From positions 3,363,001-3,427,000 of the forward strand of contig NZ_CP051677.1 in NCBI RefSeq assembly GCF_012849055.1: 64,000 bases of DNA. Reading direction: 5' to 3'. Shown here piece after piece: positions 8,835 through 16,332 of this stretch. The notes under the pieces were generated by a model, which did not search any database, was not told the DNA's origin, and saw nothing but the letters and a program-made list of their open reading frames with translations. How positions within the stretch are numbered: the first letter of the stretch is position 1; each line of letters starts with the position of its first letter. Source of the stretch: Spirosoma rhododendri (GTDB lineage Bacteria; Bacteroidota; Bacteroidia; Cytophagales; Spirosomataceae). The position numbers and the translations under genes were made by a program.

Positions 8835-9302
8835 ATGGGTTTGTTGTCATTTTTCAAGGGAGTAGGAGAGAAGATTTTTGACCACAAAGATGCCCCTGCC
8901 GATCCGGTGCAGGCTGAGAAAGCCGAGCCCATAAAAGCACAGGCGCTGCTCGATCACGTCAAGAAGCTGGGTCTGGCCTACAAAACCCTGACGGTGAAGA
9001 CCAAAGGCGACACGGTAACGCTGACCGGTTCGGTTAAGGCGCAGGAAGACGCCGAGAAAATTGCACTGGCCGTTGGTAACGTTGAAGGCGTAACGTCGGT
9101 CGATAACCAGCTGACGGTTGATGAGCCAGCTCCGGAGGGCAAGTTCTACACGGTGAAATCAGGTGACTCACTGTCGAAGATTGCTAAGGAAGTATACGGC
9201 GACCCGATGAAGTACGGCGTGATTTTCGAAGCCAACAAGCCGATGCTGTCGGACCCCGACAAGATTTACCCCGATCAGGTGCTGCGCATCCCGCAGTTAT
9301 AA
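8835..9302 (+). CDS. kbp: BON-LysM protein of the Kbp/YgaU type
   Basis: 155 residues. It begins MGLLSFFKGVGEKIFD, very like E. coli Kbp (YgaU). It continues with a BON domain (about 32-100, TVTLTGSVKAQEDAEKIALA and VEGVTSVDNQL) and a LysM domain (about 103-153, YTVKSGDSLSKIAKEVYGD, FEANKPML, KIYPDQVLRIP). Order and length match Kbp, a potassium-binding protein in E. coli whose BON and LysM domains close around K+. There is no signal peptide. A DUF937-OmpA gene follows at 9428 on the same strand with a hairpin between. Orthology is likely; K+ binding here is inference from the family. Confidence 0.85.
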   Translation: MGLLSFFKGVGEKIFDHKDAPADPVQAEKAEPIKAQALLDHVKKLGLAYKTLTVKTKGDTVTLTGSVKAQEDAEKIALAVGNVEGVTSVDNQLTVDEPAPEGKFYTVKSGDSLSKIAKEVYGDPMKYGVIFEANKPMLSDPDKIYPDQVLRIPQL

Positions 9303-9325
9303 CAAAACAGGGTCAATTTGAGTAA

Positions 9326-9380
9326 GTAGGGTGTAAATGGAGTGGTGGGCAGTAGCACACACGCTTCGTTTACACCCTAC
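9326..9380. terminator. 12-bp stem between kbp-like and DUF937-OmpA genes
   Basis: GTAGGGTGTAAA at 9326-9337 pairs exactly with 9369-9380 across a 31-nt loop. It is not followed by a clean T-run, so it may be an attenuator or a processing site rather than a full terminator. Confidence 0.4.
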
Positions 9381-9427
9381 ATCCGTTTTAAATCGATCCA
9401 GTTTCACCCTATTTAGTTGCTGTAGTC

Positions 9428-10795
9428 ATGGCCGTTCACCTCGTCTCCTATCTAAAAGAACAGTTTACCCCCGGCGTTATCGATCAGCTAAGCACTGAAC
9501 TAAGCGAGAAGCCCGCCAGTGTCGTCAAAATCGTGCAGGGCGTCATCCCGACGTTGCTGGGTGGCCTGACAAGACGTGTGCAGGAATCGGGTGGGGCAGG
9601 CAGCATCTTCTCGTTTCTGGGAAAAGGCGACTATGGCAAAACGCCGTTCGATGTCGGGCAGGTGACGGATACGCACCAGGAAACCATCGAAACGGCCACC
9701 GCCGGGCGCGACTTTCTGGAGCACGTATTCGGCGACAAGCTGGGCCGCACTACCGAACTGATCGGTACGTTTGGCGGGGCCAAGCCCGAGTCGGTACGGG
9801 TTGTGATGAGCTTGGCGGCATCGGTACTGATGGGCGTACTGGGGCGGCAGGAGCAGGAGAAAGGGCTGACGGCGCACAGCCTGAAAACGTTGCTCGAAGG
9901 GCAGGCTACCAACTTCCGCACGGCACTGCCCGGCGGTCTGGACAGTGTGGGTAGCCTACTTGGGTTCAATGAACTCGAAACCCCGGTGGGGCCGCCAACG
10001 ATTGTGCAGGGTGCCGATAATTTCAGCGGTACGGTGGTCAGCCCCAACATCCCCAAAAGCACCGACGGCGACCGGCAACGCGAAAACGTACGCTGGCTGC
10101 GCTGGGCTGCTGTGCTGATGGGCATACTGGTGGTGGCCCTGATCGTGCAGAAGTGCGGTGAAAACGAAAACAGCGTCGACGGCGTCAGCACCGACAGTAC
10201 GGCGCGGGTTGAGTCGAACGCCGTTGAAGATACGTCGAGAGCGACCAAAAACAGCGTGATCGAGTCGCACGGGCAGGTAGCCGATTCAACAGCCCCCGGT
10301 GCGCTGGGCATCCGCGACGACAAGCCAACGACGGGCGGTACAGACGTAATTACGCAGATTGAACTGCCCGGCGGGCGCAAGCTAAGCCTGGGTGAGCAAT
10401 CGTTCAACGGGCGGCTGGCCCGCTTTCTGGGGAGCAAACCCAAGAATCCGGAGCGGACGTTTACGTTTGAAAACCTGACGTTTGAAACGGGGTCGGCACA
10501 GATCACGGCGGAGTCGCGGCAGAACGTCAACGACCTGATCGACATCATGAAAGCCTACCCAAATCTGCAAATCCGGGTCGAAGGGCACACCGACAACACA
10601 GGTAATGCCGATACGAACCTCGAACTCTCCCGCGACCGGGCGGCCTCAGTCCGTACGGCACTGACATCGGCGGGTATTGCGGCTAATCGCGTCGCAACGC
10701 AGGGGTACGGTGCCGCACATCCGCTGGCTACCAACGACAACGCCGAAGGCCGTCAGCGCAACCGTCGTATCGACATCGCGGTAACAAAGATTTAA
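9428..10795 (+). CDS. DUF937-OmpA family envelope protein
   Basis: 455 residues in three parts. Residues 1-185 are a DUF937 (YidB-like) region built of alpha-helical repeats (GVIPTLLGGLTRRVQ, MSLAASVLMGVLGRQEQE). A membrane segment lies at about 222-240 (WLRWAAVLMGILVVALIV). After a Ser/Thr/Asp-rich linker the C-terminus (about 345-455) is an OmpA-type peptidoglycan-binding domain (LTFETGSAQITAES, IRVEGHTDNTGNADTN, LSRDRAASVRTAL, NRRIDIAV). The topology would put DUF937 in the cytosol and OmpA on peptidoglycan. It lies between a BON-LysM protein and a trypsin-like protease, suggesting a cell-envelope role. Confidence 0.88.
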   Translation: MAVHLVSYLKEQFTPGVIDQLSTELSEKPASVVKIVQGVIPTLLGGLTRRVQESGGAGSIFSFLGKGDYGKTPFDVGQVTDTHQETIETATAGRDFLEHVFGDKLGRTTELIGTFGGAKPESVRVVMSLAASVLMGVLGRQEQEKGLTAHSLKTLLEGQATNFRTALPGGLDSVGSLLGFNELETPVGPPTIVQGADNFSGTVVSPNIPKSTDGDRQRENVRWLRWAAVLMGILVVALIVQKCGENENSVDGVSTDSTARVESNAVEDTSRATKNSVIESHGQVADSTAPGALGIRDDKPTTGGTDVITQIELPGGRKLSLGEQSFNGRLARFLGSKPKNPERTFTFENLTFETGSAQITAESRQNVNDLIDIMKAYPNLQIRVEGHTDNTGNADTNLELSRDRAASVRTALTSAGIAANRVATQGYGAAHPLATNDNAEGRQRNRRIDIAVTKI

Positions 10796-10811
10796 GCAAA
10801 CAAGAATACAG

Positions 10812-10858
10812 GCGGGACGGATGGGGTTGGCAGATTGCCAAAATCCTGTTCGTCCCGC
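10812..10858. terminator. Stem-loop after DUF937-OmpA gene
   Basis: GCGGGACG at 10812-10819 pairs with 10851-10858, and the stem continues imperfectly inward (GGAT/ATCC). No T-run follows, so termination is uncertain. Confidence 0.4.
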
Positions 10859-10927
10859 AATTCTGTCCGACATAGTCTGTGCGTATATTGCGGGCTGTTT
10901 TTGTACCTGCTTTTTACGTACCCTCTT

Positions 10928-11815
10928 ATGTTTGCTGATGCCGTCGAGCGCATTAAAACGTTTACCCGCCCCATCCATTCAATCGCCCGGTTTTACGGCC
11001 ACGCCCCCATTGTTCCGGGGAGTGCCACGCTGTTTTTTGTCAATGAACTGGGCGACGCAATAACCTGCCGACACGTCGCCAACAACATTGTCCGGTCGGA
11101 TAAGATCAACGCCAATTACCGTAGCTATCGGGGTAAGGAAGGCGAGTTCCAGAATCACCCCGACCGGGCCCGGCTTCAGCGCGAACTACAGCAGAAACTT
11201 GGTATCAAAGACGACACGATCAAGCAGTTATATCATCAGTATATCCGCTGTGTCGAAGGTGATGTAACGCCCGAGATCGTGCTGCACGCCAACGAACACA
11301 TTGACTTGGCGCTCATTCGCTTTCGGAACTTCACCCGGCCGCTGTATTCTTCATACGCTACATTCCTGAAAGACAGCAGCCGGATCAAGCCCGGCCGTAC
11401 GCTCTGCCGGTTGGGCTACCCGTTTCCGGGCTTCACCAACTACGGCTACGACAACTACCGCGACACAGCTTACTGGACCGACGAACAAACCCGGTACATG
11501 TCGTTTCCGCTGGACGGCATGATTACCCGGTTGATGCAGAACAAAAGCAGCAGCCCCGAAATCGAATTAAGTACACCCGGTCTGGTAGGGCAGAGTGGTG
11601 GGCCGCTCTTCGATACCAACGGTCTGATATATGGTCTGCAATCGGCCACCGATCAGCTGCACCTGGGGCTCGATATTGAGGACAAGGAATTTCTGGTCAA
11701 CAACCGCCGGAAGAAAGTGTCGAACTACGCCTTCCTGCAAGTTGGTATCTGCGTGCATGTCGACGCAATCAAAGATTTTCTACGCACCAACAGCGTGAAG
11801 TTCTACGAAGCCTGA
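10928..11815 (+). CDS. Trypsin-like serine peptidase
   Basis: 295 residues from the ATG at 10928. An upstream extension to 10835 is possible, but its residues look non-coding. The chymotrypsin-fold triad can be read: His49 in ITCRHVANN, Asp126 in NEHIDLALIRF, and Ser223 in LVGQSGGPLFDTNG, with the oxyanion glycines intact. The motifs fit the trypsin_2/HtrA-like group that cleaves peptide bonds by a Ser nucleophile. No PDZ domain and no clear signal peptide are seen, so it may be cytosolic or exported by another route. It follows the DUF937-OmpA gene on the same strand. Confidence 0.78.
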   Translation: MFADAVERIKTFTRPIHSIARFYGHAPIVPGSATLFFVNELGDAITCRHVANNIVRSDKINANYRSYRGKEGEFQNHPDRARLQRELQQKLGIKDDTIKQLYHQYIRCVEGDVTPEIVLHANEHIDLALIRFRNFTRPLYSSYATFLKDSSRIKPGRTLCRLGYPFPGFTNYGYDNYRDTAYWTDEQTRYMSFPLDGMITRLMQNKSSSPEIELSTPGLVGQSGGPLFDTNGLIYGLQSATDQLHLGLDIEDKEFLVNNRRKKVSNYAFLQVGICVHVDAIKDFLRTNSVKFYEA

Positions 11816-11833
11816 CCGTGTCTCGGTAGCCAG

Positions 11834-11841
11834 TATATTTG
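11834..11841 (+). promoter_or_regulatory. Candidate -7 promoter element of the M20 deacylase
   Basis: TATATTTG matches the Bacteroidota -7 consensus and lies 23 bp before the ATG at 11865. No convincing -33 box was found. Confidence 0.45.
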
Positions 11842-11864
11842 CCCGATAACCGCCTGCCTGACTA

Positions 11865-12947
11865 ATGACCAGTTTACCCGTTGCCCACATCGATACCCTG
11901 ACGGCCGATGCGCTGACACTGCTGAAACAACTGATTGCCACGCCTTCGTTTAGCCGGGAGGAAAACCACACGGCCGACCTGATTATTGCTTTTCTGGAAG
12001 AACGTGGCGTACCAACCCAACGGCTGAAAAACAACATATGGGCCATCAATCAGCAGTTCGACCCCGCCAAACCAACCGTACTGCTCAATTCGCACCACGA
12101 CACGGTGAAGCCCAACAAGTCGTGGACGCTCGACCCCTTCGCTCCGCTGGAGCAGGACGGTAAGCTGTTCGGACTGGGTAGCAACGATGCGGGGGGCTGT
12201 CTTGTATCGCTGATTGTCACGTTTCTGCATTTTTACGACCGCACCGACCTGTCGTACAACATACTTCTGATTGCCAGCGCCGAAGAGGAAATATCGGGCC
12301 GGGACGGGCTGGAGTTGGTACTGCCGCAGATGCCGCCCATCAGTTTTGCCATTGTGGGCGAGCCGACCGAAATGCAGCTGGCGATTGCCGAAAAAGGCTT
12401 GCTGGTGCTCGACTGCACAGCCCACGGCGTCAGCGGACACGCGGCCCGCGATGAGGGCGACAATGCCATTTATCACGCTTTGCGGGACATCGACTGGGTT
12501 AGAACGTATCAGTTTCCGAAGGTGTCGCCCATGCTGGGGCCGGTGAAAATGTCGGTAACGATTATTCAGGCCGGTACGCAGCACAATGTCGTGCCCGACG
12601 CCTGCACGTTCACCATCGACGTGCGCGTGACGGATCAGTACACGCTACAGGAAATTATCGACGTGATTCAGGCCAACCTCCGGTCTGACGTACAGGCCCG
12701 CTCGATTCGGCTCACCCCGTCGAGCATACCAGACGATCACCCGATTGTGCGGGCTGGCCTGGCGCTGGGGCGGCATACCTACGGGTCGCCCACGACCTCC
12801 GATCAAGCGGTGCTGAGTTGCCCCTCGCTCAAATGCGGTCCCGGCCATTCGAGCCGGTCGCACTCGGCCGATGAGTTTTTGTATCTCCACGAGCTGGGCG
12901 ACGGCATCCGTGGCTATATCCAGATGCTCGAACAGGTGGTAATCTGA
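11865..12947 (+). CDS. argE: M20 family deacylase, ArgE/N-acyl-citrulline type
   Basis: 360 residues, a zinc amidohydrolase. Metal and catalytic residues are visible: SHHDTVKP (His ligand plus catalytic Asp), LGSNDAGG (bridging Asp), ASAEEEISG (catalytic and ligand Glu), GEPTEMQ, and a late His in SSRSHSADEF. The lid domain carries VSGHAA and TQHNVVPD. This is the Bacteroidota-type enzyme of the arginine pathway, which removes the acyl group from N-acetylornithine or N-acyl-citrulline. No other arg gene is near, so the exact substrate is inferred from family resemblance. A 14-bp inverted repeat lies just after it and runs into the next gene. Confidence 0.85.
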   Translation: MTSLPVAHIDTLTADALTLLKQLIATPSFSREENHTADLIIAFLEERGVPTQRLKNNIWAINQQFDPAKPTVLLNSHHDTVKPNKSWTLDPFAPLEQDGKLFGLGSNDAGGCLVSLIVTFLHFYDRTDLSYNILLIASAEEEISGRDGLELVLPQMPPISFAIVGEPTEMQLAIAEKGLLVLDCTAHGVSGHAARDEGDNAIYHALRDIDWVRTYQFPKVSPMLGPVKMSVTIIQAGTQHNVVPDACTFTIDVRVTDQYTLQEIIDVIQANLRSDVQARSIRLTPSSIPDDHPIVRAGLALGRHTYGSPTTSDQAVLSCPSLKCGPGHSSRSHSADEFLYLHELGDGIRGYIQMLEQVVI

Positions 12948-12961
12948 GGGCGCTGATCGTG

Positions 12962-13032
12962 AGAAACGGGCGGGGCAGTCCTTTTGGGTAAAACCCACTG
13001 TCTATGCTTTGCCGATTACCCCGCCCGTTTCT
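12962..13032. promoter_or_regulatory. 14-bp inverted repeat that encloses the GH105 start codon
   Basis: AGAAACGGGCGGGG at 12962-12975 pairs exactly with 13019-13032. The loop holds the ATG at 13004, and the right arm encodes signal-peptide residues of the hydrolase. It could terminate the M20 transcript or block translation of the next gene; no T-run is present. Confidence 0.45.
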
Positions 13033-14953
13033 GTTCTCCCTATCGCTTCTGGTAACTACCGCACTGGCGCAGACGACCCCCACGCCTGAAACACCGTGGT
13101 CGGTGCGGATGGCCGATGCCGTTCTGAAAAAATACCCCGACTCGATTGCCGTCAAAGAAAACCGGCCTGCCAGTTGGGACTACGAACAGGGGCTGGTGCT
13201 GAACGCTATCGAGCGCGTCTGGGAACGCACCGGCGACGGCCACTATTACGACTACATCCTGCGCGACATCGACCGGTATGTGGGTAAAACCGGGCCGATA
13301 CGTACGTACCGGATGGACGAATTCAACCTCGATAACATCACAACGGGGCGGGTGCTGCTGATGCTGGCGCAACAGACGCAGCCGGGCCGCGAAAACTACA
13401 AACGGGCCGCCGACACGCTCCGGGCGCAACTGACGCGACAACCCCGCACGAAGGAAGGGGGCTTCTGGCACAAGCAGCGCTACCCCAATCAGATGTGGCT
13501 CGACGGCCTGTTTATGGCCGAACCGTTCTACGCCGAATACACGGCCCTTTACGACCGGTCGCCCGACTCCGCCACGCGCCATTTCGACGATATCGCCCAT
13601 CAGTTTGCCCTGATTGAACAGCACCTGATCGACCCGAAGACCGGCCTACTGTACCACGGCTACGACGAAAGCCGGGCGCAGAAATGGGCCAATGCCAAAA
13701 CCGGTACGTCGCCTAATTTCTGGGGTCGTTCGATTGGCTGGTACGCCATGGCGCTGGTCGACGTGCTCGATTACTTCCCGGAAAATCACCCCCGCCGGGC
13801 CGATCTGCTGACTTATTTCCAGCGTCTGATGCCCGTTCTGGCGCGGTATCAGGACCCCAAAACCGGTGCCTGGTACCAGATCGTCGATCAGGGGAGTCGG
13901 AAAGGAAACTACGTGGAGGCATCGGCTTCGTGCATGTTTGTCTACGCGCTGGCGAAGGGTGTTCGGCTGGGGTATCTGCCAGCGTCTATGCTGTCAGTTG
14001 CGAAGAAAGGCTATCAGGGTATTCTGAAAACGTTCGTCAAGACCGACCCGGCGAGTCAGCAGCCGGTGCTGAACGGTACCGTCAGCGTGGGTGGGCTGGG
14101 CGGCAGTCCTTACCGCGACGGCAGCTATGCCTATTACCTGAGCGAACCGATCCGCGTCAACGACCTGAAAGGCGTGGGGCCGTTTATCATGGCGAGTGTC
14201 GAGCTGGAGATAGCCGACGAATATCCGCTGGGCAAGGGAAAAACAGTGGCCGTCGACACCTATTTCAACAACGAAACCCGCAAAGGCGATAACGGTCCGG
14301 AACCGTTTCACTACCTCTGGAACGACCGGATGCACTCGGGCTTCTGGCTGTGGGGAAAGACCTTCCGCGAACTTGGTGCTACGACCGTTACGCAGCCGCA
14401 AGCGCCTACTGCACAAACGCTTAAGGGTAAAGATGTATACATCATCGTTGACCCCGACACGCCGAAGGAAACCCCCAAGCCCAACTACGTACAGGCTGCT
14501 GATGTCGATGCGCTCGACGCGTGGGTACGGGCCGGTGGGGTGCTGGTGCTGATGGCCAATGACTCGGCCAACGCTGAACTGCCCCGCTTCAATCAGCTCG
14601 CCAACCGGTTTGGCATACAGTTCGGCTACGAGCAGGTCAACCCCGTTCAGGGCACACGCTGGTCGGACGGTAAACTAACGATTCCGGCCAACGACCCGAT
14701 CTTCCCCCACGTCTCGACGATCTACGTCAAAGAACTTTCCCCGCTCACACTGACTGCCCCCGCCAAACCGGCGCTTCTAAAAGGCAACACGATAATCATG
14801 GCGACGGCCAAAGTGGGTAGGGGCACCGTATTTGCCATCGGCGATCCGTGGCTGTACAACGAATACACCGACGGCCGACGCATCCCGATTGAATACCAGA
14901 ACTTTCAGGCGGGTAAAGATTTGGCTGTCTGGTTGTTAAAGCAGGCGAAATAG
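13004..14953 (+). CDS. GH88/GH105 unsaturated rhamnogalacturonyl hydrolase with DUF4350-like C-terminus
   Basis: 649 residues with a signal peptide (FLFSLSLLVTTALAQT). The (alpha/alpha)6 barrel (about 30-400) has family motifs: YPNQMWLDGLFMAEPFYAEY with likely catalytic Asp167, WGRSIGWYAMALVDVLDYFP and NYVEASASCMFVYALAKG. GH105 enzymes remove the 4,5-unsaturated uronic acid left by pectin lyases through hydration of the double bond. Residues about 475-649 form a second region (VDALDAWVRAGGVLVLMAND, GRGTVFAIGDPWLYNEY) like DUF4350, a glutamine-amidotransferase-like fold. No PUL genes (SusCD) are adjacent. Confidence 0.88.
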   Translation: MLCRLPRPFLFSLSLLVTTALAQTTPTPETPWSVRMADAVLKKYPDSIAVKENRPASWDYEQGLVLNAIERVWERTGDGHYYDYILRDIDRYVGKTGPIRTYRMDEFNLDNITTGRVLLMLAQQTQPGRENYKRAADTLRAQLTRQPRTKEGGFWHKQRYPNQMWLDGLFMAEPFYAEYTALYDRSPDSATRHFDDIAHQFALIEQHLIDPKTGLLYHGYDESRAQKWANAKTGTSPNFWGRSIGWYAMALVDVLDYFPENHPRRADLLTYFQRLMPVLARYQDPKTGAWYQIVDQGSRKGNYVEASASCMFVYALAKGVRLGYLPASMLSVAKKGYQGILKTFVKTDPASQQPVLNGTVSVGGLGGSPYRDGSYAYYLSEPIRVNDLKGVGPFIMASVELEIADEYPLGKGKTVAVDTYFNNETRKGDNGPEPFHYLWNDRMHSGFWLWGKTFRELGATTVTQPQAPTAQTLKGKDVYIIVDPDTPKETPKPNYVQAADVDALDAWVRAGGVLVLMANDSANAELPRFNQLANRFGIQFGYEQVNPVQGTRWSDGKLTIPANDPIFPHVSTIYVKELSPLTLTAPAKPALLKGNTIIMATAKVGRGTVFAIGDPWLYNEYTDGRRIPIEYQNFQAGKDLAVWLLKQAK

Positions 14954-15302
14954 GCTGTACAGTATATTTGAATATGTATGATTTTTCATGCTCACGCATA
15001 ATTTTGTTAGATGAATCGTCCAAGCAGTGGCTTGTGCGTGCGCCGTTTTCCGGACGACAGGTTGCTTGCTGATGGAGTCGTCCGGCTGTGCATTGGGGTC
15101 GTTCGGTTTACAAACCGAACGACGGGATAAGTTGATTTTAAGGCTTGAAAGTCCGGCTTCCGGCAGACAAAGGGTATCCTCTTATTATGTATGCGGTTAC
15201 GCGTGGGTTAACTCCGGCTTACATATGGTACGCCACCATTATCAGACATTCAATAACAAATTACGAACATAATCTAAAATATAGGCTAATTGCCCATCCA
15301 TC
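14954..15302. other. Non-coding, palindrome-rich left flank of the orphan gene
   Basis: No credible gene was found here. It holds a -7-like TATATTTG word at 14963-14970, a 9-bp stem (CCGGACGAC 15050-15058 with 15077-15085) and a 12-bp near-cruciform (GTCGTTCGGTTT 15098-15109 with 15112-15123). The last 80 bp become AT-rich, as in the gene that follows. Confidence 0.6.
14963..14970 (+). promoter_or_regulatory. Candidate -7 promoter element upstream of the orphan gene
   Basis: TATATTTG fits the Bacteroidota consensus. If used, it would give a leader of over 300 nt containing two hairpins before the ATG at 15303. Confidence 0.3.
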
Positions 15303-15944
15303 ATGACAATCAAAAGGGTTGATTACATTATTAAAAGTTCTGAGATGTTTGAGCTTGCTAAAGAGTACGGCGAGGTCTTAATTGACAGTACTTTAGAAGA
15401 TGGCCATCTAAAAGAAATTCCTATAATTTCCACAATTGTCTCATTTTTCAGCTTCGGAAACAGTATAAACGAAAATTTATTTAAAAAGAAACTGGTGAAA
15501 CTACTGACGGAATTTGCTCAGGTTTCACCTGCACAAAGAACAAAAATGTTTGAGAAAATAAACAATTCAGGTAAGTATGAAAACTCTGTAGGAGAAACTC
15601 TAATCGAACTTGTTGAAAAAATTAACAGTGAAAAAAAGCCCTCAATAATCGGCAAATTATTCAAGAGCTTTCTTGAAGAGAAGATTTCTTATGAAGACTT
15701 CTTAAAACTGTCACATATTGTTGAGCGGTGCTACGTAGGCGACTTGGCTATTTTACCATCAAACGTCAAAGGTGGAAAAGTGTACGGAGGATTCTCAGAT
15801 GAGTTAGTTTCTTTGGGTGTATATAACACAGATTATGCTGCTGCTTTTAATGAAGCTCTAAACGACATGGAGAAGCAGGAGACACATACTGAGTTAACTG
15901 AAATAGGGAATCTACTTCTTAAATATGGACTATCTCAATTATAA
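15303..15944 (+). CDS. Orphan AT-rich hypothetical protein
   Basis: 213 residues that I do not recognise. The protein is mostly helical and lysine/glutamate-rich (KKKLVKLLTEFAQVSPAQR, ISYEDFLKLSHIVERCY). It has one hydrophobic stretch around residues 40-52 (IPIISTIVSFFSFG) that could be a membrane hairpin or pore-like segment. There is no signal peptide. Base composition is visibly more AT-rich than the flanks (codons AAA, GAA, TTA, ATT against GGC/CTG in neighbours), which suggests recent transfer. It lies alone between palindromic non-coding stretches. A phage-defence or toxin-like role is possible only by analogy with single-gene islands of this look. Confidence 0.75.
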   Translation: MTIKRVDYIIKSSEMFELAKEYGEVLIDSTLEDGHLKEIPIISTIVSFFSFGNSINENLFKKKLVKLLTEFAQVSPAQRTKMFEKINNSGKYENSVGETLIELVEKINSEKKPSIIGKLFKSFLEEKISYEDFLKLSHIVERCYVGDLAILPSNVKGGKVYGGFSDELVSLGVYNTDYAAAFNEALNDMEKQETHTELTEIGNLLLKYGLSQL

Positions 15945-16332
15945 GACTTACCCTGTGTGGGTAGCCTGTCGGGCGACAGGAGGCAGGCCGCAAAAGACCA
16001 CCGAGTAAGGGAGTAAAGGTCGTAGTTGCATCCGTTCAGGTGGCTTCTCGCCCACCATTAACCCCCGTGGGTGTTGGGTGGAATGGTAATGCAGTTACTA
16101 GTGTGCCAGCATAGACATAACGCACTTGACTGACAAGTATGCTTCTACATTTACAGGTCAGGCGTTGGTTGTCCCTCAACCGTCCTTGTAAAGATAGAGT
16201 TGATAAACGGGATCGGTTTCGGCCGACAGCGACTACTATTTTTTTGCGTTTTTGCTCGGTGGTTTGCCGTGTTTGTATTCAGTTTTCAAGCCGTGATTTG
16301 TAATTAATCGTCGACCTTTAACTTTCATTTCA
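15945..16332. other. Non-coding right flank of the orphan gene
   Basis: No gene was seen in these 388 bp. A tight palindrome (CCTGTCG 15965-15971 with 15974-15980) and several GTGGG/CCCAC half-sites at 16040-16080 are present. GC content is back to the host level. It leads into the aldehyde dehydrogenase, whose ATG at 16333 is preceded by T-rich sequence. Confidence 0.55.

Noticed and set aside
15145..15180. GAAAGTCCGG word resembling the conserved core of RNase P RNA
   Set aside because: The rest of the RNase P RNA core (P4 strands, GGGTAA regions) is missing and the region is too short.
15195..15235. GTTAACT-like core site that could be an integron attC
   Set aside because: No paired inverse core with proper R/L boxes around the orphan gene; no integrase in the window.
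15027..15272. 81-codon open frame before the orphan gene
   Set aside because: It overlaps strong palindromes, and the product looks random (rich in Cys, Arg and Ser).
15950..16200. GTGTGGG start and hairpins suggesting a group II intron
   Set aside because: No domain V, no reverse transcriptase frame, and no matching 3' end.
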